A stretch of DNA of 64,000 nt from Turritopsis dohrnii. Taxonomy: Eukaryota; Cnidaria; Hydrozoa; Anthoathecata; Oceaniidae. The translations under genes were made by a program, and so were the position numbers. Positions within the stretch are counted from its first letter, which is position 1; each line of letters begins with the position of its first letter. Positions 26,081 to 37,997 of the stretch are shown piece after piece. The notes beneath the pieces are model-generated. The model was given only the letters and a program-made list of their open reading frames with translations, did not search any database and was not told the DNA's origin. The stretch is taken from NCBI GenBank assembly GCA_027922465.2, contig BQMF02000017.1, positions 1,550,001 to 1,614,000 on the forward strand. Direction: 5' to 3'.

Positions 26081-29000
26081 ATGGCGGCATCAATTCGTGA
26101 AATTACAACTGTCGAAGAGTGGGAGAAGGAATGGAAGATATTTGAAAATAACATGCAAGATTTAAAAGTGAGGAGTAGCTTTATCTTGTAAAGAACTTTC
26201 TGTAAGTTTCGTCAACACAGGTTTCCATTTGTTCGTGATCTCGATTAACTATTGCATACACCCTAAAAGCATGATAGAAGAAAGCCATAAAAAGTTCTTG
26301 GGTTTTCCTTGGGCATCGTTTGCTTTTTAAAACAAGGCAAAACCTCCTGTGATGTCAATTGTGAAAAGGTTTATCAGATATACTTTTTCGTTAGATGGCA
26401 TGAGGTGGGCATTAGTATCTCATTTTCTGCTTTTCAGTCAGTAACCTGAAACTGTAAAGACATTTAATAATATCTGCTAATATCTGTAAATATCAGTAAA
26501 TGTGCAAGCCCTTTTTAATCAGAATTGAAGCCCTTGTTCTAGAAAGTTTGAACTAGTGTAGCATTTGAATTTGGGGTAGCAAATGAACAGTGGTTTTTAT
26601 TTAGTATATTTTGGGGTGAGCAAAAGTTTTTAATGAAGGAAAATTAACTTCAAAATTATGTGGTGCTTTTTAAGTAAGTCAATTTTGAATTAAGAAAGGA
26701 GATAATTTAGAAAGTTCCATTCATTTCACGTAATTATTTTGTACCTTATTTCAATTTGAATTTGAAATTAAGTTTACAATGCGGAGTCGTCATAGAGCAT
26801 TGTTCTAAAGTTTTCGTGGGGTTGTCGGTTTCAATGTTGAACGTTTTTGTTTTTTTCTGAGTTTTCAGAGTTTTGGCAATAAATTTCACGAAAACCAGTT
26901 TTGAAGTTGATAACGTGAACATATTTGTCGAAGGAAAATACTTTGAAAGTTGGTGCAGTACCAAAAATTATTCGAAATGAAAAATCAATATTTTTTTTTA
27001 ATTAGTTGGGGTAAAGAATTCCAGAGAGTGGAGGAGCGAGGAATGAAACTTTGTTGGTAAAATTTTGATGATTTTGGGATGCTGACAGTGTGATCATGGC
27101 AATTAGATATAAATGTAAAAATGAATTGTGTCATCTTCAATTTTTGTAAGCTTTTTTTGCTCTCTGAAAAGATCTCCATTATTCTACCACTAATAACATA
27201 CCATACTCCAGTGGAATTTTTTAAAATCTTTTCCGAGTGAAATAAAATTTTAAATGAAATTTTGTTAGTAATCCAGTTTTTTATGAAATTTATTCTCCTT
27301 TAAGCAACTCTGAACCAAAAACTGCTTACTAAAAGTCTTATTTCAGTTAAAAGTCAAATGTCCAGCTTGTCCTGTATTCTGTGTGGTCCTAAGTGAAAGT
27401 AAATGTATTTCTTGTAATTTCTGAACATTTGATATTCAAACAATTAATTTAAGGCTGCAATTTTTTCCAGGAAAATGAATATCAAAAATTACTCAGTCTT
27501 ATGGATGAATATCGGAATGCTCAAAAAAAGCTGCAGAAAGGAGTTGACACACAGATGAAAAATGTTGGAGCTTTTTCTAAATCATTAAAACGGTATATTT
27601 TCATTGTTTTGAAAAATGCTCAACCCTGTTCTAGAAGAATCTAGGAAATGTAAAAATTTTTCATCTGTTTGACCCTGTGATTGTTTTTTTTTTATTTCCA
27701 GAATTCAGAAGTCTTCTTCCAATAAAGATCAGTTATATGATTTAACGAAAAAGTTGAACAGTACTGTTGGGAAATTTGATGAATTACAGCAAGCCTTACC
27801 TAAAACTGCTGGGTATGCCTACATTAAATTATGTTCCAATTTACAAGTAAGATATGAAATATGAAGGGGTGAAATGTTCCATGGCAAATGTAAATGCCAG
27901 CCGGGTACATTAAGCATAATAATGTTTGTTCCCTTTAGATTTCTGACCTCTATTCTGTTAGATATAGTTGATGTTATGTTAATCAACCATTTTTATAATC
28001 TGTATAATCACCTGATTCTATGTCTATCTATCTTGCAAATAGTAGACATATAAATGTCAATCTTATGTTAAATAAAATGATGGAAAGGGAATGTGAGGAA
28101 AAAACACGCTCTAAGAGTTGATGCATGGCTGCTTAATGATGCTATTTTTGTTGGCTATAAATTATTTGAAATTTGCCGTATATATGGGGCAACTCGCACT
28201 AAGTATATTATAAGTGCATAGTCTTTTTACATTATGTTCTACTTGTCGTTCTGTTTAAATCATTGATGGTTTTATTTTAAATCATAGGTGGTTTTTGCGA
28301 GCATGTATTGGAGAAATAAATGTTTCTTTGTTCTTGGATAAGTAAGATGGTTTTGTTTGTATGTTTTGATTTGTTGTTTGGAAACAGAAAGAAGATTACT
28401 CTACTGTTGGTTCAATTCAGGAATTTCGACTTTTTCTATCTGCATTTTGTTCACTGCACACTTGAGAACAAGATTTTTGCTAACACACTAGTTGTAGATA
28501 ATTTAAATGTATCAAATGTTGTTGTTTTTTTTGTACAGGCGCCATTATAAAGACGTGTATGAAAAGTTTAAATTGAAAACTATGATGATTGCCATGGCAT
28601 TCGGACTTCTGAATCTGTTTGTATTGCATAACAGGTTAGATGTTCATTTCCTTCCAGTCTATCCTACACAGTCAAGTCTGTGTTAATGACTGCCTTTACT
28701 TGAGTGACTACAGAATTGTCTAAACCTCACTGCGTTGAAGAGTATTTTCATTGAAATAGTGTGTATATTTCTATAGAAATGCACTTCGATGCAGAGATTT
28801 TTTACAAATTTTCCCATCGGGAGTGACCTTAACATCATCATTTTATAAAGCTACAACCTCAATACAATTGGGTACAGTTATATAATATGACCGCTCATCA
28901 TTATACATGGTTCCTAGCCTGGTGTTTATACAAAGATTTCACGGCTTAAGAAATAAGGTTAACATGAAAGAGACCGCCACCACTTACTTTGTTATTTTTA

Positions 29001-31912
29001 AGCAAAACATCCCTCTCCGCCCCATAATTTTAACGAGGATAGTTGGATAACTCGAACCCCAACCTCAAACTCAAAGCCGACTATTTGCATTCCCCCCAAT
29101 GCAATTCGATCCCCATCCAAACCATTCTCAATTAAATCAGGTTTCTAAGGGTTGCATTTTGTATTTCTTTTTTTTTTTTACCATTGCTGCTGAATTTATT
29201 TGTTACGTTAAGTTACTTGAAATTTCATTCAACTGAATTGAATAAACTAAGTTAGAAAATCTTGATCACTTTTTTTTACCAGATTTTTTGATGCTCTGTT
29301 CAATGGAATATTGGTATGGTATTACAGCTCACTAACTTTGCAAGAGCAAATATTGCGTGCTAATGGATCCAGGTATCTAGTGGCAACTGTGAACTTTACC
29401 ATTTTCATTAGTTGATTACAATACACGGAAGAAAATTTGAGTTAGTCATCAACAGTTATAAAGTATTTCTTTTTCAGAATTAAAGGCTGGTATGTGACAC
29501 ATCACTATCTGTCAATCCTGATGTCAGGTTTTCTGTTGATTTGGTATGTCCTTTAATAGTGGTCAACAACTTGGAGCCACGTATAAAAAGCGTCATGATA
29601 ACATTATGTTGTTGTTTATTATATGATAACATTATGTTGTTGTTTATTTTAGGCCGATTGGGGTAACTTATCAATTGTTTCGAACACAGTTTTACTGCTT
29701 TGCCGTGTACCTAAGTATGTTTTGTTTCTATGGAAACCTTGTTTGGTAGACACCATCTCTATTCATTTTCAATGTATGAAATATAAAATTTATTAGGCCT
29801 TGTATGACTTGCAGTGTTGTTTTCTTCATAAGTCTCTGTGTTTGAGTAATTCCTACATGTATTAATTTTTCTATTTAGCAAACTTTTCATTGCCATGAAT
29901 CCTAACAATAATCGTTATAAATCGTTTTGAATAAGTTACATAATTTTTATCACTTTTCTTAAAGAGAACTTTAGGATTAGGAGTAACTGTCAGGTCATAG
30001 CCCAGAACTACTGTAATGGAAGAAACTTCTGGGATGGGACCGTATGAAGATATTTCATACAAATATACTTTTGTTATTGGGATAGCCCTTCCTTGATGAT
30101 TTAGACTTAAAGGTGACTAATTGGTATAGCACTACACATGAAAAACGGGTAAAAAATATTGGTTGCATGCTCTTAAAAATGTCACAAAATGTTTTCTGCG
30201 CAGTTATTTTGTATTATCATCAGTGTTAACATCACTGGAGGTTTGGTTTTCAAATTGTGGCTTGGTTTTTAAAAGCTTTTGTTGTTGTTTTTCATGTAAG
30301 ACAGTCCCTTTCTGGAGTGATCTCACCTCCTTCTGTTTCACCCTGTGTGTCTATAGACATATTATTGAGTGTTGAAATTTGTTCAGGCTTTGTGCAGTTA
30401 CTACAATATCACTATCAAAATGGTATGCTGTATCGAATGCAAGCACTTGGTCATGGCAGCAATATGGAGTTGACGCAAGGTAAAAGAAAGCATCAAAACC
30501 ACCTGCTCTTCATCTGCTGAATATTTTTCCTTTACTGGTGTTTTTTTTGTTGTTGTTGTTTGATGTAGTGAAATATCTCTATGATTATTTCATATCCACG
30601 TATTTAAACCTCGTGATGATAATGACACTGTTGCACTGATGAAAGTTGTTCAAAAATATGTTTTCTTACCTAAAGCGTCTCCGCAACAGACTCGGTGCTG
30701 GCGGGACGCTTCAGTTTGGGTGATCAACAGCAGACTCAGTGAGGTGATCACCCAACTTGAAGCGTCTCTATGCATATTCTACTCTTCTGAATAATTTCTG
30801 TTCTCTTTTTTATCTAGAAGTATTACGCAGTAAGATGTTGAAAGGGTTATCTTTTCTGGTGCCGTTTTTAGTGGTCGGATACGTGAGTGTTTTAATTTTT
30901 TACAGCAATTTTTTACAGTTTTTTCGACGCAAAAACGTAACACTATCAATGTCAAATAACGCGCCAGTATATTATATATGCCAGTGCTTCTCAGTGGACA
31001 AAATCGTCAAAAAGTAACTGCGATGAAGAGCATTTTTATTGAAATGGTGTGTATGTTTCTATAGAATTGCACTCCTTTGCAGTGATCTTTCAACAAATTT
31101 GCTCGCTGGGTTGTTAGCTGCCCTCGATCGTCAGCTTATTAGTTAAGAGTGTATTATATTTTATCTGGGTTTTTTTCTGTCTAAACAAGACAAGACAATC
31201 ATACCTGGATTTCCTACACAATCATCACAATCAAAGCTTTGTTCTTTCTGTCTGGTCTAAACAAGAACCGTTATTGGGTTTTCCTTTGGTTACATAACAG
31301 TAATTTGGAATATTACACAATTCACTATCTCATAACAACGCTATAACAATAGTTTTACTCTGCGTCACGTTTTTAACTTCCCGATGTTAAATTGCCCTCC
31401 CCAAACGCCATGTTAAACGCCTTTTCCTTGATTCAGTTATCTTGATAATACTACCACAACACAACAAGGTGACGTGTATTATCTGACGCTCTATTGCTTT
31501 TGACAAGTTTTCCGTTTGATCAAAGGAATGAGTATTGTGTGTTTTTCTTTAGATTTTCCAGCTGTACAATGCCTTCACCTTGTATCAATTAAGTTTTCAC
31601 CCAGAATGCAAAGAATGGCAGGTATGATGACGTCACATTTTTTTGTTATGGCGGCTCATCCCGTATGTTCCGGGTGATTTTTGATTGTCAGGCTTGGTGC
31701 GTCTCTCACTTAGCCTCTACGAATTAGTATCGCAATGGAATTTCTGTTACTCTGGTGTCTGGTAAAACGAGATCATGAGACTTATCTCCGTTTATTTTTA
31801 GGTGCAAGCGTCGGCCATATTATTTTTCATCATAGCTGTCGGTAATATTTATACGTTGATCGTTATACTGCGACAGAAAGCCTCGCGTAACGTACGTTTT
31901 CCGTGTGGTTGA
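26081..31912 (+). CDS. TMEM120 (TACAN family) nuclear-envelope membrane protein, 12 exons
   Basis: Exons: 26081-26167, 27471-27592, 27702-27812, 28288-28341, 28539-28634, 29283-29372, 29478-29543, 29653-29714, 30387-30479, 30818-30882, 31553-31621, 31802-31912. All are GT-AG and phases join correctly. The total is 341 aa, close to the 343 of human TMEM120A. The first exon starts MAASIREITTVEEWEKEW. Residues 1-110 form a coiled coil. Then comes the conserved LRACIGEINVSLFLDKRHYK stretch with YKDVYEKFK, followed by six membrane helices with family blocks VWYYSSLTLQEQILRANGSR, GWYVTHHYLS, FVQLLQYHYQNGMLYR and HPECKEWQ. TMEM120A and B sit in the ER and inner nuclear membrane, have an ELOVL-like fold that binds coenzyme A, and affect fat-cell differentiation; a mechanosensitive channel role is disputed. 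Introns 2-7 are all phase 2. Introns hold a Kolobok-like element, a LINE fragment and short repeats. Confidence 0.96.
26634..27299 (+). mobile_element. Kolobok-like element 2, in TMEM120 intron 1
   Basis: The left part (from about 26637, AGGAAAATTAACTTCAAAA) matches the left end of the element at 21997. The right end reads AGGAGAATAAATTTC on the other strand. TTAA is at 26630-26633 and 27300-27303. Weak THAP remnants (SFEVDN near 26893, GAVPKII near 26950) fit the same family. A truncated LINE (26985-27179) is inserted in it. The left boundary is off by about 3 bases, so the TTAA there is less sure. Confidence 0.65.
26985..27179 (-). pseudogene. LINE 3' fragment nested in Kolobok-like element 2
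   Basis: The minus frame has NCHDHTVSIPKSSKFYQQSF, close in sequence to the plus-strand LINE end at 24831-25043, and stops in a Lys/Asn-rich end at the A-tail. It lies on the strand opposite to TMEM120. Confidence 0.75.
28729..28818 (+). repeat. Dispersed repeat copy in TMEM120 intron 5
   Basis: This shares CACTGCGTTGAAGAGTATTT, the TGTATATTTCTATAGAAATG block and a GCAGAGATTTTTTACAAATT end with the copies at 30990-31115 and 34044-34168. Confidence 0.7.
29595..29650 (+). repeat. 28-bp tandem duplication ending at a splice acceptor
   Basis: ATGATAACATTATGTTGTTG starts at 29595 and again at 29623. The second copy runs straight into the AG acceptor of TMEM120 exon 8 (29651-29652), so the 3' end of the intron is duplicated. 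Confidence 0.85.
30705..30766. repeat. Hairpin with 22-base arms in TMEM120 intron 9
   Basis: GACGCTTCAGTTTGGGTGAT at 30705 is the near reverse complement of 30745-30766 (two mismatches in 22), with an 18-base loop. It may be a MITE remnant. Confidence 0.8.
30990..31115 (+). repeat. Dispersed ~125 bp repeat in TMEM120 intron 10
   Basis: It runs from TCTCAGTGGACAAAATCGTC to TTTGCTCGCTGGGTTGTT and is about 85-90% like 34044-34168 by eye. The TCACTG...CAGTGA blocks inside are inverted relative to each other, so a MITE origin is possible. Confidence 0.85.
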
Positions 31913-33430
31913 CCAACTTGGTTTTCCATTATGTCATCCTTGTACCAGATGTCCAACTGGAAATATGATGAAAATATAATATATATGATTATGCTGTGGC
32001 AGATATCTAGATAATATGATTGTTACTTGACCACGGTTACGTTGTACAGAGTGAAGTTATGTAGTTCATTCATATACACTTTATCATAACATCAAAAGTT
32101 CTTGTTGAAAACTACGGATGTTCTAGTGTATATGTTCTAGTGTATAAACAACTCGTTCTTACAAACGTCTGTTTTCACTGGAAAATTTGATGTTGTGAAT
32201 TTTGTTTGATAGACGGATTTCATGAGTTGACTGCGCACCATCCATCCTCCTGTGTGTTTGATAGACGGATTTCATGAGTTGGCTGCGCACCATCCATCCT
32301 CCTGTGGACTGACCCGGACTTTTGGACTGCACTTTGTTGTGCTTGGATGGCGTCATAGGGCTCATCCACCGATTTCTAATTACCTAAGTTCTTCGTGACG
32401 TCAACAATCGTGTTCTGGGGAGACTGTTAATGTTTATTTCTCCTTTCTTTCGTTAATCGTTGAATGATCCGACCTCATATGCTAACTACAGTATTTTGTA
32501 AGATTCTTCCTTTGCAATCATATATTACTGAGAAAGGCCCTGCGATGAAGTGTGTCCCTATTCCGAAATCGTGTGGGAATTATCTGTTCCTTTAGATGAA
32601 TACACTTTTTTTCTCCCCGAATTTCAGTTAAGACGCCAATATTTTGACAAACTCCCCGACCCTGTTTCGTTTTGATGTAGTAAAATGTTTCAAACTAATC
32701 ACTTTAATAATAACCTTTGATTTTCACTCCAAACCGATATGGGTAAATTCGTGATTATTTTCACATCAAATGGTCACATCAAAACAATTGAAAAGTACAC
32801 TCGACCAAATGGTTCGTTCCGTTCCTTCGGTACCACACAAACATAGAAATGCGTGCGATCGTAAGAAGATGTTTATCCGACAAAGCGTTACTCTCATTAC
32901 ATTAATACGGTGAAAACACTTGTAAAGGTATTTGAACAAATGAGGCCAACCCTGAACCTTACCCTCACTAACCCAAACACATTTCATAAGGTTTACACCG
33001 CAAAAGTTTGATGGTAACGATTTGCCAGGCGAATATTAGTAATATCCACTTTTGCAACCTGAGCACCAGAGTCTTCTTTGTCTTCTCCCAAGGTTATTTC
33101 ATGGAATTTTCAGAAAAAAGCAGGACAAACGACAATTTTTTAGATATATATATATCCCTGATTTTTATCAAGAAAGATGAAATGGTTAGAATGTGAGTTT
33201 GTACTTTATTCGTAACTGTAGTTTGATTATTGCCTGAAAAGTGAACTGAGAAAACAAAGAATGCACAAAAGTCAACTACGACGATTGCGACGATTAATTT
33301 TTTTTTTAATCGTCGTAATCGCCAGGTCTGAACCAGGCTTTATTATTTCATGTTTTCATTCTTTTTTTTCAATGCATTGTGTAGTTGTGTAGTGTTTGCG
33401 TTTGATCTTCTCAACCACACAATCGAGTTA
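31913..33430. other. 3' side of TMEM120; no further gene seen
   Basis: This probably holds the TMEM120 3' UTR. A 52-bp tandem duplication lies at 32204-32307. A hairpin (33279-33297/33307-33322) surrounds a T-run. The frames at 32159-32365, 32766-32987 and 33008-33196 have no recognised motifs. Confidence 0.4.
32204..32307 (+). repeat. 52-bp tandem duplication
   Basis: GTTTGATAGACGGATTTCAT begins at 32204 and again at 32256, and the two units differ at a few bases only. Confidence 0.9.
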
Positions 33431-33439
33431 TTGTAATAC

Positions 33440-33600
33440 CGTATTCTCTCCTAACTAGCGCCCCTCTCTAATAAGCGCCCCCTTCTAGTCAAAAATATTT
33501 TTATAAGCGTCCCTCTCCAATAAGCGCCCGGGCATTTATTAGGAGTGACTTAACATTACTCAGAAATTAATAAGCGCCCGGTCGGTAATTAGAACTTTGA
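33440..33600. repeat. Block with repeated AATAAGCGCCC motifs (TIR-element end)
   Basis: The motif AATAAGCGCCC and close variants recur about five times after AATACCGTATTCTCTCC. A related end, read on the other strand (AATACCATAGTTCCTCTAAT followed by AAGCGCC), closes the HIRAN-bearing segment near 40046. This suggests two members of one TIR family. Confidence 0.6.
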
Positions 33601-33619
33601 GCAAAAACCGAATATTCTG

Positions 33620-35433
33620 TAATAGAAACGGAAGGCTATATTTTTGTGACGTCTAAATTTAAGTTATAAGTACAAAATCTTATTTCGTTGCCATGAAAAA
33701 TACAGTTGTTTTTACTCTTTTATGATAAAAAGCAATGCCTCGTTCACAGCTAGCACGACCATTTCAAAATGTTTTTACAAGCGCCCCAAGGGGCTTCTTG
33801 CCCTTCCCTGGGAACGAGACTGAAGTTGCCCGTGATTGCACTTCTATGAATACCACCATATCGGTACAAAATTCATCGAAAAAAATGACGAAAGCTTTCG
33901 CGGATGAAAATTTGTTCTGTCATATTGTTTGCCAACGCTAAAAGTTGACGTGTAACAATGGAGAAGCCCAAATGAAATTCATTTTTAAACGCAGAGACAC
34001 GGTTGATTAAAAAATTGAGATTCATTGCCTTAAAATTTCTCAGTGGGAAAAATCTTCAAAAAGTCACTGTGATGAAGAGCATTTTTATTGAAATAGTGCG
34101 TATATTTCTAGAGAAATGCACTCCCTCCTTGCAGTGATTTTCAATAAATTTGCTCGCTGGGTTGTTTCATTCATTTATTCATCAGTTTTAGAAAAGTGTT
34201 TTGTGTTTTTAATTTATCTTTGCCTTACCTAAATATTCATCGGAAAAGCGACGAAATGTTTTCCAAAAATTCTCCTTATAAGATAACTCGTACACTAACG
34301 GATCGCATATATAAACAAATTAATAAAATAGTTTAAAAAGCTGTTTTTTCTGATCAGAAATGATCCAATAAAAAATGAGAAAGAAAAGTACTTTTAAACA
34401 TAAGTAGTTAAATCTCTACGAGTCCGTTGTTCAGTTTTCTTTTATTTTTGTGATACAGGAGGGAATATGGTGAGGTTTGTTTAGACGCCGTTCACTTCAG
34501 CCGCAACTTTATATGTTGGTTACTTGTGGGTGAGCATTTGCTTGCTCGCATTTTCCGCTTGCAGTGGTTGCTCTTTACAATAGACTAACTTAGGTATGTA
34601 ACTTTCTTTTAACATGGATCGTAACTATTTCAGGACGAAGCATTTTGATGGTCGTTTGCAAATTTACACCATTCCCAGTTAGGTAGTGAAAGCAAAGAGA
34701 CGGAATCAATTTATCTATCTAATGAAAGTATCTGCCCAAGGAAACAGAATTTCTAAAAACCGTAAAAGAAGTTCTTAAACAACTTTGTGAGTTCTATCAG
34801 CCCTTGAAATACTATTTTGGACGCAGGAATCCCTTTAATAATAGTGGAAAAAAAAGATTTATACTTCAAAAAGAAGAATTACTAGGCGGAAAAAGTACGT
34901 CAAACAAGATAGAAATGCGTGAAGAGAGAAATAGCAGAAAAATTATATTTTATTGAAAATAGTAAGTAAAAAGTTTACAAGAATTGTGTGTGTAAACTTA
35001 TAAACTTAAGTTAATACTCAATATGATTAACGCCAGAGACAAGAATTAACCCGAAAAATTAACGTCATTTAGCGCCTAATGGAAACCAAGCTTTAGTATT
35101 CTACCTTCTTTTAGCCCCATCTTCCCAGCAAGTGGCTCATTTCCTTTGCACAGCGCTAGATGAAAGCCTGTTAAAGAAAAGTGCGCTCGCGATTTGAGAG
35201 AAAATTCATGATTGGCTCAAAATCCGTGATTGTATTCAATTATCTAACAACGCAGAAGTATGGAAAAAACAGAAGACTGCTTTTTTTCCTGAACAAAGCC
35301 ATTAATACACCTTCCCGAAACTTATTGCGCAATAATTGAAATTGAGGCTGGATGTTGTAAAATGTAAAAAAAACATCCCGTGAATGTGTAGAAAACTCAG
35401 AGCATATGTCATATGCCACTTTTTTTTAACTTA
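33620..35433. other. Long non-coding stretch
   Basis: No gene is supported. It includes one good copy of the dispersed repeat (34044-34168). The frame at 33735-33941 (68 codons) is not recognised. Confidence 0.4.
34044..34168 (+). repeat. Dispersed ~125 bp repeat, intergenic copy
   Basis: It starts TCTCAGTGGGAAAAATCTTC and ends GCTCGCTGGGTTGTTT, matching 30990-31115 along its length. Confidence 0.85.
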
Positions 35434-36814
35434 GGGGCTGATCATATGGAGTTTTTTTATCCCGGCAGGGCGGGATGAAAATCACCCCGGGATAGTTTTT
35501 ATGTTATTGTTTATTGCCCCCGCAGCGAGCGTAAGCGAGCGAGGAGGCATAGTAGTTTCACGAGATAGGCGAATGTCAGTTTCCGATTTTGTTCATCATC
35601 TTCATCATCATCCTCCAACTTTCATGTTGACGTTACACGGTGGTATAGAATTATTAGCTGACTTAGCTTTTTTTCCATGTCAAAGCATGACACCGTAGGT
35701 GGGAGACAGAATGTTTATTTTCCTAATTTATTATTATATTATACTATGTTATTTAGGAAGTTCGTATGCTAAAATTGCTTAGACATTTTTCATATTACTT
35801 TTGTTCTGTTTTTGTGAAGTGAACGACAAGGATTTCAAAGCACAGCTTCAAATCTGGAATTTTGTCCATCATTTTTGTATATGTTTTAGCTCTAAATCTT
35901 TCATTCAATAAATTTTATTCAATGCACTGATTTTTGGCGGATCTTGCCTTAAAAAGATTTTAATTGGAGAAAGAAAGAAAAGTGACCAATTTTTTGAGGG
36001 GGATGACTAAAGATTTTAATTGGATTTCTGTGTATGCAAGAAAGCCTACAAATTGTCGTTCTTCGTGTTTTTCTTCTTTCTGTCCTCCAAAGATCATGAT
36101 CAATAAAACATTTTTATATTATTTTCTTGTTTTTTTTTGTAAACTTTGGCTATGTTTTGTTTCGAATCAAAGTTTGAAACGCAGATTTCTAAGGATTTTT
36201 TGCTTTAATTTTTTTTTTTTAAAGTTTTTTCTTTCTTTTGGCTCTTACAGAATTTCTTTAAAAAATCTTAATCTTATTTTGAGTATAAAAATACGTATCC
36301 ATGGTTTTAGTTCACACATTTCTTTTGTTTGTAGCAAATACTTTCTGATATTACTTGTTAAGCCTTATTTACACTTTTTGAAAGGTATATTAGCATCAGT
36401 GTGACATAGGACTAAGAGATAACAAAAAGTAACAAGAATTTGTTTGTTTTTGTTTCCGTTGTATAGGCTTGCAATGTATAGCTTGCTGTGTGTACAAATT
36501 GGAATGCTTGAGCGCGGGGGCATTTTTAGCTAAAGCTACATGCTAGTATAAAAATTGTAATTACTGCGCACACGTGAAATATTGTCTCGTCCCGGCAAGA
36601 CGGGATAACTGTGATCATATGGAAAAAAACCACCTCGCTTAAGCGGGATCCCGGCAAAAATAAACGAGATCCCGCTTAACCGGGACAGGGTGATTTTTTT
36701 TTGTTTTCCATATGATCAGAAAAAAAATCTAGTGAGAATTGTATAAAAGCTAGGATCTCGTCAAAACGTCCCGTCTCGCCCTGCCGCGATGAAAAGCTCC
36801 ATATGATCACCCCC
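35434..36814. mobile_element. Non-coding TIR element with probable TTA(A) flanks, containing a nested repeat
   Basis: The left end GGGGCTGATCATATGGAG matches the right end read in reverse, GGGGGTGATCATATGGAG, and similarity continues through GGCAGGGCG. TTA lies before the left end and TTAA after the right end. Further inverted pairs of the same motif (TGATCATATGGAAAA, CGGGATC) lie at 36590-36720. The middle is occupied by the dispersed repeat (35877-36553) and by GC-rich inverted ends at 35515 and 36512. No transposase is present. Confidence 0.65.
35877..36553 (+). repeat. Dispersed repeat, copy 2
   Basis: It matches 24005-24767 in the same orientation. The open frame 35964-36404 (146 codons, Phe- and Leu-rich) falls wholly in this repeat, and its counterpart in copy 1 is not open, so it is not a gene. 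Confidence 0.85.
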
Positions 36815-37042
36815 TTAATAAAATGTCTTTGACGCATTTTCTGTCTTTACCAAAATCTTTTGTAAAATCAAATAATAGAGAATGTAAAAAACGTAAAGGT
36901 TTTTCAAAAAAGTCTTTTTCAACTTACTTTTTTTTAAATAAAAATTCTTTGTGAAATCGAAAAGAGCCAGGTGATGGTTTGAAAGTTTGTTTTTTTATGA
37001 TAATATATGTGTATTGACGCTTATGAGCTTGATGAAAAACTA
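36815..37042. other. Short spacer between two TIR elements
   Basis: AT-rich, with nothing recognised. Confidence 0.4.
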
Positions 37043-37997
37043 CCTTATCGGACAAAACTTAGTCGGACAAAATTTTAGTCGGACGAAAATATTAGTCGGA
37101 CAAAATTTTAGTCACCTCCAAATATTTTAGTCACTTTTGTCCGACTAATAATATTGTCCGACTAAAATTTTGGTCCTTTTCTAAAATTTCAGAACTTACT
37201 TAATTTTCGATAAGGATTATCGAAAAGCGTGCGGAAGTGCGCCGATTACTCTAAGTTCTTGATATGTATAGGAAAACGAAGGGAAAGGCATATTTAATAA
37301 AAACAGTTTTGTCCCACGTGAAAAACATATGTCCAACAAAATCATCATACCACGACGGCACAATTTTGCCGTCGGAAAAAAATCCTAATTAGATAGGTTG
37401 CAGTATAATTTTATTTTTCAATTTCATATTTCATATGTCATATTCCTGATCAGTATAGAAATCTATTTTGGTTCCTGCATTGGCTTCAGGCGTTTCTTTT
37501 ATTATGACTGTCTTCTTCATTTTCTTTTGAACTACCTCGCTATCACTTTCATCGGAAGTTTCTGTTATTACCAGTGCTTTTCTCTTTTCCCGTGGATTCT
37601 TTCCTGGAATAAGTGGGGCTATTAAAAACGTCTAATCTGTTTACAAAAGGGTCGAGAATCCCATTAGAGCGTAACGAATAAACAATGAACAACATGAAAA
37701 TGAGCGTTAATATTATTTATCAAGACACTTTACCACTTTAAAAATTGTTTATTTATGACTAAGTCATGTAAAAATATTGTATTCGTTGGTGAGCAAAAAG
37801 AAAAATCATAAAGAAATTATGAATATTTAAAATTTTGTAATTAAACTGATAAGAAAAAGAATTCTGAAAAAAATGATTTGGACCAAATATTTAGTCGGAC
37901 ATAATGATTAGTCGGACAAAATTATTAGTCGGACAAAATTTAAGTCACTTTCAAAAAATTTAGTCACTTTTGTCCGACTAAGTTTTGTCCGATAAGG
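37043..37997. mobile_element. TA-flanked MITE with TCGGACAAAA-rich ends
   Basis: The left end CCTTATCGGACAAAACTTAG equals the right end in reverse, and similarity goes on for over 100 bases (repeated AGTCGGACAAAA in both directions, then GGTCC). TA lies on both sides (37041-37042, 37998-37999), as for Tc1/mariner-type elements. It is 955 bp long with no transposase. The 75-codon frame at 37398-37625 is hydrophobic and AT-driven. Confidence 0.85.

Noticed and set aside
35501..36404. Frames of 65 and 146 codons in the repeat element
   Set aside because: They lie in a dispersed repeat; the matching copy at 24005-24767 does not keep the frame.
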